Assembly: GCA_035258765.1 (NCBI GenBank)
Contig: DATFWZ010000720.1
Location: forward strand, 1-14,759
Reading direction: 5' to 3'
DNA from: SIAJ01 sp035258765
Lineage (GTDB): Bacteria; Planctomycetota; Planctomycetia; Gemmatales; Gemmataceae
Length of the DNA: 14,759 nt
Shown here: positions 14,381 to 14,759 of the stretch, one piece after another
How positions within the stretch are numbered: the stretch's first letter is position 1
How the letters are laid out: the number at the start of each line of letters is the position of its first letter
Position numbers and translations under genes: made by a program
The notes under the pieces: generated by a model
What the model was told of the DNA's origin: nothing
The model's database searches: none
The model's input: only the letters and a program-made list of their open reading frames with translations

Positions 14381-14416
14381 GTCCTATAGGTCGTATAGGT
14401 CGTATGAGTCCTATGG
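14381..14416. repeat. Four tandem 9-bp units next to the NHL-gene start
   Basis: On the plus strand the units are GTCCTATAG, GTCGTATAG, GTCGTATGA and GTCCTATGG, directly abutting (consensus GTCSTATRG). On the coding (minus) strand they read as YHATASGAC. The last unit ends 5 nt before ATG 14375, and its AGGA falls at ribosome-binding distance. They fill most of the 55-bp gap between the lactonase-like stop and the NHL gene. Confidence 0.8.
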
Positions 14417-14430
14417 ACTAAGTACTTCTG

Positions 14431-14759
14431 CTAACCACGCGGCACAAACTTCACGCACACCGGGCTACCCACCTCGGCCTTCTGGCCGGTCGGCTTGAGC
14501 TGCCCGGTCTTCTCGTCGATCTCGAAGACGATGATGCTTTCGCCGTTCTGGTTGGCGACCACCATCCATTTGCCGGACGGGTCGATGTTGAAGTTGCGCG
14601 GGACCTTGACCCCGTCCCCCTGGTGCCCCGCGGCTCTCAGCTCGCCGGTCGATTCGTTCACTTCGAAGATGGCGATGCTGTTGTGCCCGCGGTTGGAGAC
14701 GTAGACGAACTTCCCGTTCGGATGGACGACCGTCTCGGCCGTCGAGTTGCCCTTGGTCG
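14431..14759 (-). CDS. Lactonase family beta-propeller (6-phosphogluconolactonase-like), C-terminal part
   Basis: The C-terminal 108 or so residues of a YbhE/Pgl-type seven-bladed propeller; the gene enters from beyond the window edge. Visible blades contain KGNSTAETVVHPNGKFVYVS, NRGHNSIAIFEVNESTGELR and, later, VPRNFNIDPSGKWMVVANQN with SIIVFEIDEKTGQLKPTG, ending VKFVPRG. The SNRGH...SIAIF and P-R-x-F-x-I-DPSG-x-x-x-x-VANQ patterns are typical of the family, which hydrolyses 6-phosphogluconolactone or related lactones; in planctomycetes many copies are exported and of unknown substrate. The initiation site and any signal peptide lie outside the window. It is followed by the NHL-repeat gene on the same strand. 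Confidence 0.9.
   Translation of the reverse strand, partial: TKGNSTAETVVHPNGKFVYVSNRGHNSIAIFEVNESTGELRAAGHQGDGVKVPRNFNIDPSGKWMVVANQNGESIIVFEIDEKTGQLKPTGQKAEVGSPVCVKFVPRG

Noticed and set aside
14381..14416. CRISPR array
   Set aside because: The units are 9 bp and abut with no spacers, and no cas gene is present.

Overview
The window looks like chromosomal DNA from a GC-rich planctomycete, most likely Gemmataceae. That assignment is inference from gene content: secreted PQQ-type and NHL beta-propeller proteins, a SUMF1 (formylglycine-generating-enzyme-like) domain joined to a sialidase, a 6-phosphogluconolactonase-type propeller, DUF885, and interspersed GC-rich palindromic repeats. No rRNA, tRNA, CRISPR array, transposase, phage gene or replication origin was seen.

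Layout. At 1-1037 (minus strand) a nucleotidyltransferase is followed 13 bp later by a metallophosphoesterase cut by the window edge. A divergent spacer with a perfect 14-bp palindrome (1224-1237) leads to an orphan PilT-type ATPase (1286-2380, plus), a palindromic repeat (2429-2536) and a 2Fe-2S ferredoxin (2619-2975, plus). The ferredoxin overlaps tail-to-tail with a minus-strand block reading, in transcription order, HAD phosphatase (6447-5782), DUF885 peptidase-like protein (5729-3975) and secreted mutarotase-like protein (3963-2962). Divergent from the phosphatase is a secreted SUMF1-sialidase fusion (6530-8434). A small membrane protein (9022-8537, minus) is divergent from a BaiN/HI0933-type flavoprotein (9115-10347), which is followed by a SAM-dependent O-methyltransferase-like gene (10423-11538).

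The 3' end of the methyltransferase gene lies inside a second palindromic repeat (11475-11598). That repeat abuts a decayed gene fragment with an in-frame TAG (11601-11828). The right side is a minus-strand series of propeller proteins, in transcription order: partial lactonase (14759-14431), Tat-exported NHL protein (14375-13314) and PQQ-like protein (13098-11845). A 9-bp tandem repeat (14381-14416) lies directly before the NHL start, and a second copy of the first palindromic repeat (13166-13273) lies before the PQQ gene.

How the genes fit together. Most of the window is ordinary housekeeping and accessory gene content with no single pathway. The clearest units are the nucleotidyltransferase-phosphoesterase pair, the HAD-DUF885-mutarotase run and the exported propeller group. 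The parts most worth a second look are the SUMF1-sialidase fusion, whose usual FGE cysteines are missing, and the repeat families, one of which supplies a gene's C-terminus and stop codon.
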